From NCBI RefSeq assembly GCF_036002945.1, contig NZ_CP108529.1:8055001-8119000 (forward strand): 64,000 bases of DNA, in the 5' to 3' direction. Position numbers and translations under genes: made by a program. The notes beneath the pieces were generated by a model. The model made no database searches. It saw nothing but the letters and a program-made list of their open reading frames with translations, and was not told where the DNA came from. Each line of letters begins with the position of its first letter. The first letter of the stretch is position 1. The DNA is from Streptomyces sp. NBC_01224 (lineage in GTDB: Bacteria > Actinomycetota > Actinomycetes > Streptomycetales > Streptomycetaceae). Positions 17,382 to 26,329 of this stretch are shown here, piece after piece.

Positions 17382-19789
17382 AGCAGCGTGAGGTCGTCCG
17401 TGCTCGGCTCGGCGAGCTGGGCGACCCGGCCCGCATGCCGCTCCACCATCGACTCGAAGGTCTGCCGAGCCGTCCGCCCATTGCCGAAGGCCGGGCCCTT
17501 GGGAAGCTCCGTGAAGTACTTCAGCAGCGCTTCCCCGGCCCCGGACGCCAGGTTGTACTCGTGCTCGTCGGCCTGCTGCTCGACGATCCGCAGCAGCTCG
17601 GCGGGCTCGTAGTCGCTGAAGGTGATGGTCCGCGAGAAACGGGATGCCACACCGGGGTTGACGGTGAGGAACCGCTCCATCTCACGGGTGTACCCGGCGA
17701 CGATGACGACCACTGCGTCCCGGTGGTCCTCCATCAGCTTCACGAGTGTGTCTATCGCTTCCCGGCCGAAGTCCCGGCCGGAGTCCTCGGGTGACAGGGC
17801 GTAGGCCTCGTCGACGAACAACACCCCGCCGCGCGCCCGGTCGAATGCCTCCTGGGTGCGGATGGCAGTGGAGCCGATGTGCTCACCGACCAGATCGACG
17901 CGGGACACCTCGATCAGATGGCCGCGCTCCAGTACCCCGAGCGAGGCGAGGATCTCGCCGTACAGCCGGGCCACGGTGGTCTTGCCGGTGCCGGGGGAGC
18001 CGGTGAAGACGAGATGGCGCCGGACCGACGCGGCCTTGAGCCCGGCCTCCTGACGCCGACGGCCGACCTCGATCATGTCGGTGAGGGCGCGCACCTCCCG
18101 CTTCACGCTGTCCAGGCCCACCAGCGTGTCCAGTTCCCCGAGGACGGCGTCCGACGCGCGTACCGGCTCGGCGGCGGGCACCTCGGCCGGTGCGGGCTCC
18201 ACGGCACGCGGCCCGGGGACCGTGCCGAGCAGCCCGGGGGCCGACTGGGTCGCCGTCAGCACGGTCGGGGCCGGGGGAGCGGGGGAGCGCAGCGCGCTCT
18301 CGTCGCTGGTGCAGTCCTCCACGACGGGTCCCGCTCCCGTGCCGTCGCCGTGGGCGGCCCCGCCTTCGGCGAACTCGTATCCACCGCGGGAACACCGCTC
18401 GGTACGGCAACGGGTCAGAGTCGTACGACAGCCATCCATCACATGGAAGCCATAGCCCTCGCTTCCGGTGACCCGGCAGCTGTGGAAGGTGCCGCGGCCC
18501 TCGGCGGAGACGTAGAAACCGGCCTCGGCGGGGGAGGTGACCGTGCAGCGCTCGATCGTCGGGTCGGCGCCCTTGGTGACGATCACTCCGGTCTGCGCGG
18601 CGTCGATGGTGCAGTTGTTCAGCGTGCCGCCGCTGCCGTGATCGCGGAACCAGGCGCCGGTGGACGCCTCACGGATGCGGCAGTCGTCGAGCTGGGCGGT
18701 CGCCCCGTCGCTCACCGACACCGCGGTATTGCGGACCTGGGACAGATCGCTGTCGACCACATCGGCGCGCGATCCCCGGTCGAGCACGAAGATGGCGTCC
18801 GGTACGTCGTGGACCCGGCAGGAGTCCAGTATCACGGTCGCCCCGTCGCTCACCCAGACCGCCGGGTAATCGCCCGTACTGTCATGGATTTCGCACTGGT
18901 TGGCGTCGACACGGGTGCCGGGGTCCCAGACAGACAGGCCGTTGCGGCCGAACCGGCGCACCGTGGAGCGGGTCAGGGTGAGGACCGAACGGGAACGCAG
19001 ATCCACGGCGTTCTCCGGGATGTCGTGGATGTCGCAGTCGGCGAGCGTCAGCACGGCGTCGGTGTCGAGCGTGACCCCGTCCGCCGAAGTGCGGTGCACC
19101 GTGCAGTCGGTGAGGTGGGCGGCCGCGCGAGCGGTCACCTGTATCCCACTGCCCTTGATCTCGTACACCTCGCAGCCGACGGCCTCCAGACCGCTGCCCT
19201 CACCGGTGACACTCAGCCCCGCACCCGATGCGTGGTGGATCCGGCAGCGCTCCAGCCGCGGATGCGCACCGTCACGTACCGAGACACCGGACTGGCCGGC
19301 CGAGACGACCTCGCACTGTTCGAACACCCCGCCTGCACCGTCGAGTACAGCGATGCCGACCCCGGCCGGGTTGTCGACCGTGCAGCGGCGTACGGTCGGC
19401 CGGGCCGCACCGCGCACCTCGATCCCGGCGGCCGAACGCGTGACGATCCGCAGATCCGAGAGCTCCGGCGCGCCGTCCTCGACGAGCAGCGCCGGGGCCG
19501 TCGAGTCCTGACCCTCCACATGCAGGTCCGAGACGACGGCGGAGGCACGGACGGTCAGCGGCACGCCGTCGACCGGTGCGATCCGAACGGAACCGACCGA
19601 GCCCTCGGGGCCGCGCAGCGTCACCGCGCGATGCAGGACCAGATTCTCCCGGTAGGTGCCCGGCGCGACGGTGAGGACATCACCGTCGGCCGCGGCCTCC
19701 AGGGCTGCGGTGAGGGAGGCGTATTCGCCTGTGCGGCGCCGCCACCGCGATGTGCCGGTGTGCGTCACCTGGACCGTGCCCTGTGCCAT
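17351..19789 (-). CDS. Right-handed beta-helix repeat protein fused to a CbbX/SpoVK-type AAA+ ATPase
   Basis: 812 residues. Residues about 20-490 are tandem parallel beta-helix coils (repeats of the kind CTVHRTSADGVTLDTDAVLT). A Pro/Ala-rich linker leads to a C-terminal AAA+ domain with LVGLDSVKREVRAL, Walker A FTGSPGTGKTTVARLYGEIL (about 594-613), Walker B GVLFVDEAYAL (about 655), sensor IVAGYTREMERFL and an Arg finger region SRFSRTI. The AAA part matches the EccA/SpoVK/CbbX group; the beta-helix takes the place of the TPR domain seen in EccA. No signal peptide, so cytoplasmic. Confidence 0.88.
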   Translation of the reverse strand: MAQGTVQVTHTGTSRWRRRTGEYASLTAALEAAADGDVLTVAPGTYRENLVLHRAVTLRGPEGSVGSVRIAPVDGVPLTVRASAVVSDLHVEGQDSTAPALLVEDGAPELSDLRIVTRSAAGIEVRGAARPTVRRCTVDNPAGVGIAVLDGAGGVFEQCEVVSAGQSGVSVRDGAHPRLERCRIHHASGAGLSVTGEGSGLEAVGCEVYEIKGSGIQVTARAAAHLTDCTVHRTSADGVTLDTDAVLTLADCDIHDIPENAVDLRSRSVLTLTRSTVRRFGRNGLSVWDPGTRVDANQCEIHDSTGDYPAVWVSDGATVILDSCRVHDVPDAIFVLDRGSRADVVDSDLSQVRNTAVSVSDGATAQLDDCRIREASTGAWFRDHGSGGTLNNCTIDAAQTGVIVTKGADPTIERCTVTSPAEAGFYVSAEGRGTFHSCRVTGSEGYGFHVMDGCRTTLTRCRTERCSRGGYEFAEGGAAHGDGTGAGPVVEDCTSDESALRSPAPPAPTVLTATQSAPGLLGTVPGPRAVEPAPAEVPAAEPVRASDAVLGELDTLVGLDSVKREVRALTDMIEVGRRRQEAGLKAASVRRHLVFTGSPGTGKTTVARLYGEILASLGVLERGHLIEVSRVDLVGEHIGSTAIRTQEAFDRARGGVLFVDEAYALSPEDSGRDFGREAIDTLVKLMEDHRDAVVVIVAGYTREMERFLTVNPGVASRFSRTITFSDYEPAELLRIVEQQADEHEYNLASGAGEALLKYFTELPKGPAFGNGRTARQTFESMVERHAGRVAQLAEPSTDDLTLLYPEDLPELP

Positions 19790-19861
19790 GGCGCTGTTGT
19801 GCCCCCACCTCGTGCGTGTGTGATGCCCGTGTCACCGGCCTTGCGGCAGCGACGAACCCCG

Positions 19862-19890
19862 GGCCCGCCCACCGAGGAAGCGGGCGGGCC
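19862..19890. terminator. GC-rich hairpin downstream of the Rv1733c-family gene
   Basis: GGCCCGCCC and GGGCGGGCC form a perfect 9-bp stem around an 11-nt loop, 50 bp past the stop of the minus-strand membrane protein and upstream of the beta-helix ATPase start. Probably a factor-independent terminator of the upstream gene. Confidence 0.6.
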
Positions 19891-19941
19891 GGTCCACCGT
19901 AGCGCGCGCGGCGGGCGGGAGTTGACCCGATCGGCAGCTGA

Positions 19942-20538
19942 TCAGCTGCCGGTCCCCGTCCTGCCCCAGTCCGGACCGGCCTTCGCCCAGGCTCTGTCGA
20001 TCAGGGTGTACCGCCCCCGCACCATGCGCCGGACGATCAGGCGTCGGCCGCCCTCGACCAGTCCGACGGCGAGCAGCATCGCCCCGAGCCCGGCCAGCGC
20101 CGCATGCGTATGAGCCGTCGGAGCGTCCATGGGCCGTAGCGCGGGGCGGCCATCGAGGTCTGTCCAGATCTTCACCACGGCCCCGGGATCCGTCTTGCGG
20201 GAGGAGGTGGTCACCGTACCGCGGCGGTCCGTGCCGTCCGGGGCCTTCCAGCGCGCCACCACCGAGGTCTGGGTGGTGCGCTCCGAGGACACTTCGGGAT
20301 CGGTGACGAGACGTGATGCTGCCGGGGCCCGGCGCACCACGATCGCGGCAGTGGTACGACGCTGTGCCTGCTGGGCCCGCACCGATTTCTGCAGGGCGTC
20401 GTCCGTGAGCGAACCGCACACCCAACCCACTGCCGGTGCCGCCAGCACCATGAGAAGCAGTGCGACAAGAGCCACCCACGCCTCGCGCCGGTCAGTGGCG
20501 CGGCGCAGGGGATTGCGCCGCCAACGCCACACTCCCAT
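19942..20538 (-). CDS. Rv1733c family membrane protein
   Basis: 198 residues. There is an N-terminal RRNPLRRATDRREAWVAL motif followed by a TM helix (LVALLLMVLAAPAVGWVCG), an external domain containing SVVARWKAPDGTDRRGTV, a second TM (AALAGLGAMLLAVGLVEGG) and a basic cytosolic tail. This topology and the RRNPLRR signature define the Rv1733c family, common in mycobacteria and Streptomyces and of unknown function. ATG 20538 is chosen; ATG 20550 is possible. Confidence 0.85.
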   Translation of the reverse strand: MGVWRWRRNPLRRATDRREAWVALVALLLMVLAAPAVGWVCGSLTDDALQKSVRAQQAQRRTTAAIVVRRAPAASRLVTDPEVSSERTTQTSVVARWKAPDGTDRRGTVTTSSRKTDPGAVVKIWTDLDGRPALRPMDAPTAHTHAALAGLGAMLLAVGLVEGGRRLIVRRMVRGRYTLIDRAWAKAGPDWGRTGTGS

Positions 20539-20808
20539 AACCGCTCGCACAGTCCTGCACCCCCTTCCGTATCCGTCTTAACCTGATACGGCACGCTTCG
20601 CTCGCCGGAGCAGCGAAGAGAGAGCAACCTCACCCTGGCCAACGCACGGACTGCCCCGCCGAGTTCCCCTTCCCCACAGATCCGGGCTGACGGCCCGTCC
20701 GGGGCGTGCGCGACCGAGGGGCAGTGCTGCCGGTGCGGGAACACCGAGGTCGCCATCGAGTCCCCATGGCTCGACGGCGACCTCGTGCGACCGTGTGCGA
20801 TTCCCGGC

Positions 20809-21288
20809 TCAGTACCCCCGGCCCTGGTACGGGCGGTTGTACGGGTCCTCGTAGGGCGAGGGTGCCGGGGCGGGGCGCGGTGACGCCGGACGCATCGCCT
20901 CGTAACCGGTGCCGGGCGCGGGCCGCTGCTGCTGCGGTTGCGGCGGATAGGGCGCCTGGTACCCGCCGCGGGCCGCGGTCGGCTGCTGCGGGATGTACGG
21001 CGCCGGGGCGTGCTGCAGCTGTGCGGGCTGCATCGGCGCGTAGCCCTGCTGGGCCGGCTGCTGGTAGCCGTACGACGGATTGGGCTGGGAAGGCGCCGCG
21101 GGAAGAGCCGGCAGCGCTGCCGGGAGAGCCGGCAGATAGCTGTTGCCGGTGTCATAGACGGCAGGCACTCGGATCGGAGCGATCTGAGGGGTGCCCCGCT
21201 CCGCGACCAGGGAGTCGTAGATCGGAGTTTCGGGGAACGACGGTGCGGCGTAGTAGCCGCCGCCGTAGGTGGAGCGGGGGGAGGTCAT
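20809..21288 (-). CDS. Pro/Gln/Tyr-rich DUF6643-like protein
   Basis: 159 residues of low-complexity sequence. A conserved head, MTSPRSTYGGGYYAAPSFPE then TPIYDSLVAERGTPQIAPIR, is followed by a disordered tail rich in PQQP, PAPGTGY and YQGRGY units. No TM helix or signal. The conserved N-terminal 60 residues match a small Streptomyces family of unknown function (DUF6643 by my recollection). Confidence 0.75.
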   Translation of the reverse strand: MTSPRSTYGGGYYAAPSFPETPIYDSLVAERGTPQIAPIRVPAVYDTGNSYLPALPAALPALPAAPSQPNPSYGYQQPAQQGYAPMQPAQLQHAPAPYIPQQPTAARGGYQAPYPPQPQQQRPAPGTGYEAMRPASPRPAPAPSPYEDPYNRPYQGRGY

Positions 21289-21609
21289 AACACCTAAGTT
21301 AAGCCCACGATGTGCTGGTTGGGGAGTCCCAATCTTGGGGTCATCCGTTTTACGCTGGTTCTGTCCGCCTGACCTGCTAAAACATCGTCAAGGCTTCCAT
21401 TGGCAGCGGGGGCTTTCCCGGTGGAGGGCCCCATGGCTGACGACAAGTGTCGGATGTGCCGCAAGGGCGACACCCGCGCGGCACTCGCCAGGGCGGAGGG
21501 CCGCGACCCCGGGGCAGAACGGCCTGATGGCCGGCATGGGGTCGGCCGAGGAGCTGGTGCGCGTCCAGCCGACGATGAGCGGGACGGCACGCGATGCGAC
21601 GCCGGAAGT
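21289..21609. other. Intergenic boundary between conserved chromosome and accessory island
   Basis: 321 bp between the DUF6643-like start and the ribosomal-protection pseudogene. The first part is relatively A/T-rich (taacacctaagttaagccc) and probably holds the leftward promoter. I see no convincing gene; a short frame upstream of 21610 lacks family similarity. Confidence 0.5.
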
Positions 21610-22575
21610 ATGCTCAACCTGGGCGTACTCGCGCACGTCGACGCGGGAGAGACGAGCCTGACGGAGCGGCTGCTGTTCGAGTGCGGCGCCAGTCGGCACA
21701 TCGGCAGTGTGGATGAAGACACGACACAGACCGACTCGAACGCGATCGAGCGCGCTCGGGGGATCACCGTCCGGGCGGCCGTGGCGTGCTTCCGGGACAA
21801 GGACCTTCAGTTCAACCTCGTCGACACTCCCGGACACGCCGACTTCGTCGCCGAGGTCGAGCGAGGTCCGATGGCTGTGGACACGGTGATCCTGGTGCCT
21901 TCGGCTCCCGAAGGAGTGCAGCCGCAGATCGGGGCGCTGTACCGCGTCATCGAACGGCTCCGGCTCCCGGCGGTCGTGTTCGTCAACAAGCTCGACTGCG
22001 TCGGCGCGGCGGGTCCGGAAGTGCTGGACGAGCTCTCCGGCAAGCCTGGTCTGCTGCCGCTGGCGACGAGAGTTCCGGTCTATCCGCGAACGCCGGAGGC
22101 GGGCTTCGCCCCGGCGGAGCTGTCCGGTGCCGACATCCGGCGGCAGTGGGCCGAACGCCTCGCGGAGAACGACGAGAAGCTGTTGGAGCAACTGGTGGCC
22201 GACAGGTGCCCCGGTCGCGCGGAACTACGGGCCCAGACGAATGCCGGGCTGCTTCAGCCGGTCGTGTTCGGCTCCTCCATCACCGGTGCGGGCATGGACG
22301 GACTGCGGTCGGTGCTCAGGGAGTTGCTGGAGCCGCCGTCGGATGGACCGGATCTGTCCGCCTCGGTGTTCGCCATCGGACGGAACGAGCGGGGCGAGAG
22401 GAACGCCCCCGTCCGCTGCTTCGGCGGGACGCTCGCCGAGCGGCAGCAGATGGACGTCCACCAGACCGACGGCTCCTTCTTCCGCGACCGGGTCCGGAAC
22501 CTCCATGTGGTCGCGCCCCACGGCGAAGGACACCGCCGTGGCGGCCCTGGAGCGCGTCGCGTCTTCCTGAGGCCG
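21610..22575 (+). pseudogene. Degenerate tetracycline ribosomal-protection GTPase (Otr(A)/Tet(M)-like)
   Basis: Starts MLNLGVLAHVDAGETSLTER and continues through recognisable G domain motifs: DTTQTDSNAIERARGITV (G2), NLVDTPGHADFVAEVER (G3) and FVNKLD (G4), then into domain II, where it loses similarity near 22500. Only about 320 of the roughly 640 residues expected remain. The P-loop reads HVDAGETS instead of HVDAGKTS (Glu14 for the essential Lys), and Gly of the DEGTTQTDS-type motif is Asp. GTP hydrolysis and resistance are therefore very unlikely. The frame runs on into unrelated sequence. Confidence 0.82.
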
Positions 22576-22699
22576 TCTCCGGGACGCGCTACGCGGAGTG
22601 GCAGATGGCCTACCTGGACAGCGAGCGCTGAGGCGGACTGTGGTGCGGGACCCCGGGGCGCAGCGGCTCGCCACCGGGGTTCCGCGCTGTCATCGGCGG

Positions 22700-22925
22700 G
22701 CCAGGCGGTTGGGGCCCACAGCTGGCCGGCGTCGTCGGCGGCGAGTCTGCCCCGGTAGACGTCGATCTTGTGGTCGACGATCTCGAGGTTGTCCTGCAGC
22801 TCGGCGATCCAGGCGGCCACGTCGGCGTGGTGCGACTCCAGGAGCGCGAGCCGTTCCTGCTCGTTGCCGGGTCCTGCGGTGACGAGCTCGGCGTAGCGCC
22901 GGATGGTCCTGATGGGCATGTCGGT
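22700..22925 (-). pseudogene. C-terminal remnant of a MerR family regulator
   Basis: About 70 residues, MPIRTIRRYAELVTAGPGNE then LQDNLEIVDHKIDVYRGRLA, match the effector/dimerisation half of MerR regulators, in which this helix follows directly after the winged-helix domain. The DNA-binding half is missing: similarity stops at 22920, where sequence from an unrelated gene on the other strand begins. The natural stop is also lost, so the frame reads into the neighbouring pseudogene. Confidence 0.75.
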
Positions 22926-23144
22926 GGCTGGAGCAGATCAGCTGGATCACCGAGACCGGTGACCACGTGACCCTTCCGCTCGCCGGCGACGTTGACGTCG
23001 CATGCATCGGACTCCTCGTCGTCACCGCCCACGACGCCGACCGGGCCGCCAAGCGGCTGCGCAGCGCGGAGGACCACATCACGATCACCGTGCAGCCCGA
23101 TACCCACGGAACACGCCAGCCCCCAGGCCATGGCTGCTTGACTA
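22925..23144 (+). pseudogene. C-terminal remnant of an unidentified enzyme (possibly ATP-grasp type)
   Basis: An open stretch beginning WLEQISWITETGDHVTLPLA and continuing CIGLLVVTAHDADRAAKRLR, AEDHITITVQPDTHG has coding character and codon bias but no start. The IGLLVVTAHDADRAAKRL part resembles the last subdomain of ATP-grasp carboxylate-amine ligases, but I am not sure. It abuts the MerR fragment head to head at 22920-22925. Confidence 0.4.
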
Positions 23145-23198
23145 CCAGCCCTCGCCAAGTCTGGGATTCCGTGCCCTCGACGACGAAAGCTTCGTGGG

Positions 23199-24272
23199 TC
23201 AGTAACCTCTCCGTCTGCCGGGGCTTTCCACGCCGGACCCGGTCGCGGCCGGAGTCGGTTTCCACTGGTGGCACCAGCCGTGCCCGGACCCGGGGACCGT
23301 CACCGGCTTCCCCCGGAAGCATCCGATGGAGTACGGATACTCTCCGTTGAGGTGGTAGTGGTACATGACGACCTTCTTGCCGTCCCACATGATCGCGTGT
23401 GTGTGACCGTGGCAGACGTCCAGATCCCTGTTCCTGACGATCTCTCCGTCCTCGCCGCGCGGCCCGTAGATCCCGAAGCCGTCGATGGCGTATCCCACGA
23501 GCGGTGAGTGCCGGGTACGGGCGTTCGCAGGCCTTCTTGAAGCCTTGCCGAAGCAGGTCTGCGAGGGGCCGTGGTAGTGGTACTGCGTCGCGTACGGATG
23601 GCCCCAGCAGCGGTCGAGAGGCAGGGCCGCGTTGGGGTCGACCGGGCGGTCCTCGGCGTCGGTGGCCACCTCCAGGTGAAAGGTGCCGCCGGCCAGAGCC
23701 ATCCCGGTCGTCAGCTGGTCGATACAGGTGGGCGTCGCCTCGACGGTCGGATTGCGCGGAACGGTGACGTCGAGGTTCCACGGCTTGATGGGGATCGCGG
23801 CGGCGTTGGGGTACCCGTGCGCGGGGATCTCCGCGTAGTACTTGTAGGCGGGGGTGCCCTTCTGGACGGGGAAGTGCCCGGTGGGATGGTCCGGGAGCCC
23901 GTTGCCCTTGAAGCGCCTCTTGGTAGCGGTCGTCGTCACCCGCAGATTGCTGCGCCAGTGCATGGTTCCCGACACGAAAGGGCGCTTGAGTACATCGATC
24001 ACGCCGTATGCGTCGATCCACGGGCGGTCGGGCCGGGTGAGGGTCCCCCCTTGGCAGGCGTAGAGGGTGTTGCGGGCGGGGGATGCGATCGACGTGCCGG
24101 TGGGGGGTGTGTGCAGGCGTGTGATCAGGCTGCCGTCTCCCCCGCCGCGCGCGTCCGTGGCAGCCCGCACGGGATGAGGCACAGCAGCGGAGCCGGCCGG
24201 GGGCATCGCCGGACCCAGTAGCGCGCAGACCGCACTGGCCGCCACCGCAACAGATTTGAGCACGCCGTGCAT
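23199..24272 (-). CDS. Secreted YHYH-domain protein
   Basis: 357 residues. An N-terminal signal peptide (MHGVLKSVAVAASAVCALLG, cleavage near AGSAAVPH) precedes a YHYH domain with YHYHGPSQTCFGK, GYAIDGFGIYGPRGE, HGHTHAIMWDG and VMYHYHLNGEYPYSIGCFRG. Paired Cys residues suggest disulfides. ATG 24272 has GGGGAG upstream and gives an intact signal peptide. YHYH proteins are exported, probably metal-binding, of unknown function. The gene looks intact although both neighbours are fragments. Confidence 0.85.
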   Translation of the reverse strand: MHGVLKSVAVAASAVCALLGPAMPPAGSAAVPHPVRAATDARGGGDGSLITRLHTPPTGTSIASPARNTLYACQGGTLTRPDRPWIDAYGVIDVLKRPFVSGTMHWRSNLRVTTTATKRRFKGNGLPDHPTGHFPVQKGTPAYKYYAEIPAHGYPNAAAIPIKPWNLDVTVPRNPTVEATPTCIDQLTTGMALAGGTFHLEVATDAEDRPVDPNAALPLDRCWGHPYATQYHYHGPSQTCFGKASRRPANARTRHSPLVGYAIDGFGIYGPRGEDGEIVRNRDLDVCHGHTHAIMWDGKKVVMYHYHLNGEYPYSIGCFRGKPVTVPGSGHGWCHQWKPTPAATGSGVESPGRRRGY

Positions 24273-24477
24273 GGATGCTCCCCATCTCGACATGGATCGG
24301 AAGACGTCACACCAGCGGCCCCTGTCCCCGCCGCCTGCACCACCTCACCACGCCCGCATGCCGTCGTCCCGCTGACACGAACGGGCAACCGAGTGAGCAC
24401 CCAGCCTGGCCCGGGGCAGGCCGGCCAAGCCATACCAAGGATCAAAAATAAGTGTTCTGACCGTCTGTCAGGCCTAG

Positions 24478-24548
24478 CGAGGCATCGCCACCCGACACGA
24501 CAAGCCCCGGACAGCTACCTCGCCGGCCTACACCTACGCGCCTCAGTG
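24478..24548 (+). pseudogene. IS5-family transposase C-terminal remnant
   Basis: Two adjacent frames give RGIATRHDK and then PDSYLAGLHLRAS, which together match the RGIATRYDKTPxSYLAGLHL tail of IS5-type DDE transposases, with a frameshift at the Lys-Thr position. Nothing of the catalytic core is left. The remaining roughly 400 bp between the YHYH gene and 24699 hold nothing else I can recognise. Confidence 0.5.
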
Positions 24549-24698
24549 CCGCCCAGCCTCGGCACGGTCAGCGTGCCGCACTGGAGCAACAGCACTCAAC
24601 CGGCCACTCCGGCGGCGACCGCACCCGTCTTCAGACCCGCACCGCGGCGCTGACCCCAGTCACACACGCACCACCTGCACTATGGAGACCAACTGCCC

Positions 24699-25190
24699 TT
24701 GCACGCCGAACAGTTCTTTACCGGGCATCTCGCACTGCCGTTCAACAGCGCGGCCGTCATCGGGGATTCCTACTATGGAACCCCTTCCCCCAGTTCCCCG
24801 CTGCGGCTGTGTGTCGATTTCGCACCCACCATCCGGCGCGGTGAGTACGACGGACTGCGCCTGCGCCTCATCCATCCCGACCAGGGCATCATCGACACAG
24901 TGGTCCTGAGCTTCGCGACCCACGGCACGTTCACTCTGCGGGACGCTCGCCGGCAGATTGTGCCCGGCGCGGACGGGTTCGCCCGGATCTGTGACCGGCA
25001 CGACAACGGAGTGCCGCCCTGGGCAGGAGCGGGCGCGGCGGGCCTGCGCCGCGCGGTCCTGCAGTACGCCCCAGTGCTGGTTCCCGGACACTGCGGCCCC
25101 GAGCGGTTCACCGAACTCCCTCGGAACGGCTCCACCCGTGCCGGACCAGGCACTACGCGGCACCACAGGAGTTCGACGCCGGGCAGTTGA
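24699..25190 (+). CDS. Hypothetical protein, probably C-terminally truncated
   Basis: 163 residues from TTG 24699 (GGAGA about 10 bp upstream; in-frame stop at 24651). The first 130 residues, such as GHLALPFNSAAVIGDSYYGT and VDFAPTIRRGEYDGLRLRLI, look like a genuine globular domain of unknown function. After about 25100 the sequence turns into low-complexity Gly/Arg/Thr and overlaps the start of the NRPS frame, so its natural end has probably been replaced by the NRPS junction. Confidence 0.5.
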   Translation: MHAEQFFTGHLALPFNSAAVIGDSYYGTPSPSSPLRLCVDFAPTIRRGEYDGLRLRLIHPDQGIIDTVVLSFATHGTFTLRDARRQIVPGADGFARICDRHDNGVPPWAGAGAAGLRRAVLQYAPVLVPGHCGPERFTELPRNGSTRAGPGTTRHHRSSTPGS

Positions 25191-26329
25191 GGGGACTGGT
25201 CTCGGACGCCCTGCCGCAGTACATGGTGCCCGCCGCCTTCCTGGCGACAGGAGCTCTGCCCATGACACCCAGTGGAAAGCTGAACCGCAGTGCCCTGCCG
25301 GCACCGCAGTTCGCGGTGGACCGGGACGGGCGCGGCCCGCGGACGGCGCGGGAGAGATTTCTGTGCAGCCTGTTCGCAGAGGTTCTGGGCCTCGAAAGTG
25401 TCGGTATTGACGACGACTTCTTCAACCTCGGCGGCCATTCGCTGCTTGCGGCACGTCTGGTGAGCCGGCTTCGTACGACGCTTCGACCCGACGTCGGCAT
25501 GCGGCTGCTGTTCCAGGCGCCGACGGTCGCCGAGCTCTCCGAGCGCTTGAACTCCAGCTCTCAGGGTGAGGTGTTCCCGACACTGCTGCCTCTGCGGTCC
25601 GTGGGCTCGGCCCCACCCCTCTTCTGTGTTCACCCGGCAGCGGGTATCAGCTGGGTCTACTCGGGGCTGTTGCAGCATCTGGTCCCCCACCAGCCGGTCT
25701 ACGGTCTGCAGGCCCGGACGTTGAGAACCTTCGACGAGGCTTTGCCGACGAGTGCCGTGGAAATGGTGCGCGAGTACATCGACGAAATACGTTCGGTTCA
25801 GCCAACGGGTCCTTACCATCTGCTCGGTTGGTCCTTCGGCGGACTGGTCGCACACGACATCGCCGCGAGGCTGCAGGCCGACGGGCAGGAGGTCGCAAGC
25901 CTGACGCTGCTCGACGCCTACCCGGACGACAGCGGCGAGGTACCGGCCTTGAAATACGACGACCCGGAGTTGCTGACCATGGTGGTGGCCTCGCTGGGGG
26001 ATTCCGGGACCGCCGGCCTGGTCTCCGACTTCGGGGACGTGGGCATCCGGGCGATCGCCCGAACGTTCGCGGACAACGTCAATACCCAACACACCCTTCC
26101 CACACGGGTCTTCAGCGGCGACATGCTCTTGTTCGTCGCGTCGGCGACCGGACGTGAAGAGTTCAGCACGCCTGATCTGTGGAAGCCGTTCGTGTCCGGG
26201 CGCATCAACGTCCACGAGATCGACGCGACGCACGGGGCGATGACCGGACAAGCCGCATTGGCCACCATCGGGCCGCTGCTTTCGGAGTGGTTGGGCAACG
26301 CGAGCGCACAGGACGGTGCAGACCATTGA
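25187..26329 (+). CDS. 5'-truncated NRPS protein: adenylation C-terminal lobe, carrier domain, thioesterase
   Basis: Begins inside an adenylation domain: LPQYMVPAAF and TPSGKLNRSALPAP (the A10 Lys). A carrier domain follows with DDFFNLGGHSLLAARL (phosphopantetheine Ser about 85), then a type I thioesterase: YHLLGWSFGGLVAHD (Ser about 216), LLDAYPDD, and DATHGAM (His about 349). The A domain core, any condensation domain and a proper start are missing; recognisable sequence begins near 25150, about 12 codons before TTG 25187. Followed immediately by the exporter (TTGA overlap). It could act as a T-TE didomain only if translated from an ad hoc start. Confidence 0.85.
   Translation: MRGLVSDALPQYMVPAAFLATGALPMTPSGKLNRSALPAPQFAVDRDGRGPRTARERFLCSLFAEVLGLESVGIDDDFFNLGGHSLLAARLVSRLRTTLRPDVGMRLLFQAPTVAELSERLNSSSQGEVFPTLLPLRSVGSAPPLFCVHPAAGISWVYSGLLQHLVPHQPVYGLQARTLRTFDEALPTSAVEMVREYIDEIRSVQPTGPYHLLGWSFGGLVAHDIAARLQADGQEVASLTLLDAYPDDSGEVPALKYDDPELLTMVVASLGDSGTAGLVSDFGDVGIRAIARTFADNVNTQHTLPTRVFSGDMLLFVASATGREEFSTPDLWKPFVSGRINVHEIDATHGAMTGQAALATIGPLLSEWLGNASAQDGADH

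Noticed and set aside
22690-24285. 531-codon minus-strand frame spanning the YHYH gene and MerR remnant
   Set aside because: It is a shifted frame of the YHYH gene joined to a shifted frame of the MerR remnant; no motif supports it as a protein.
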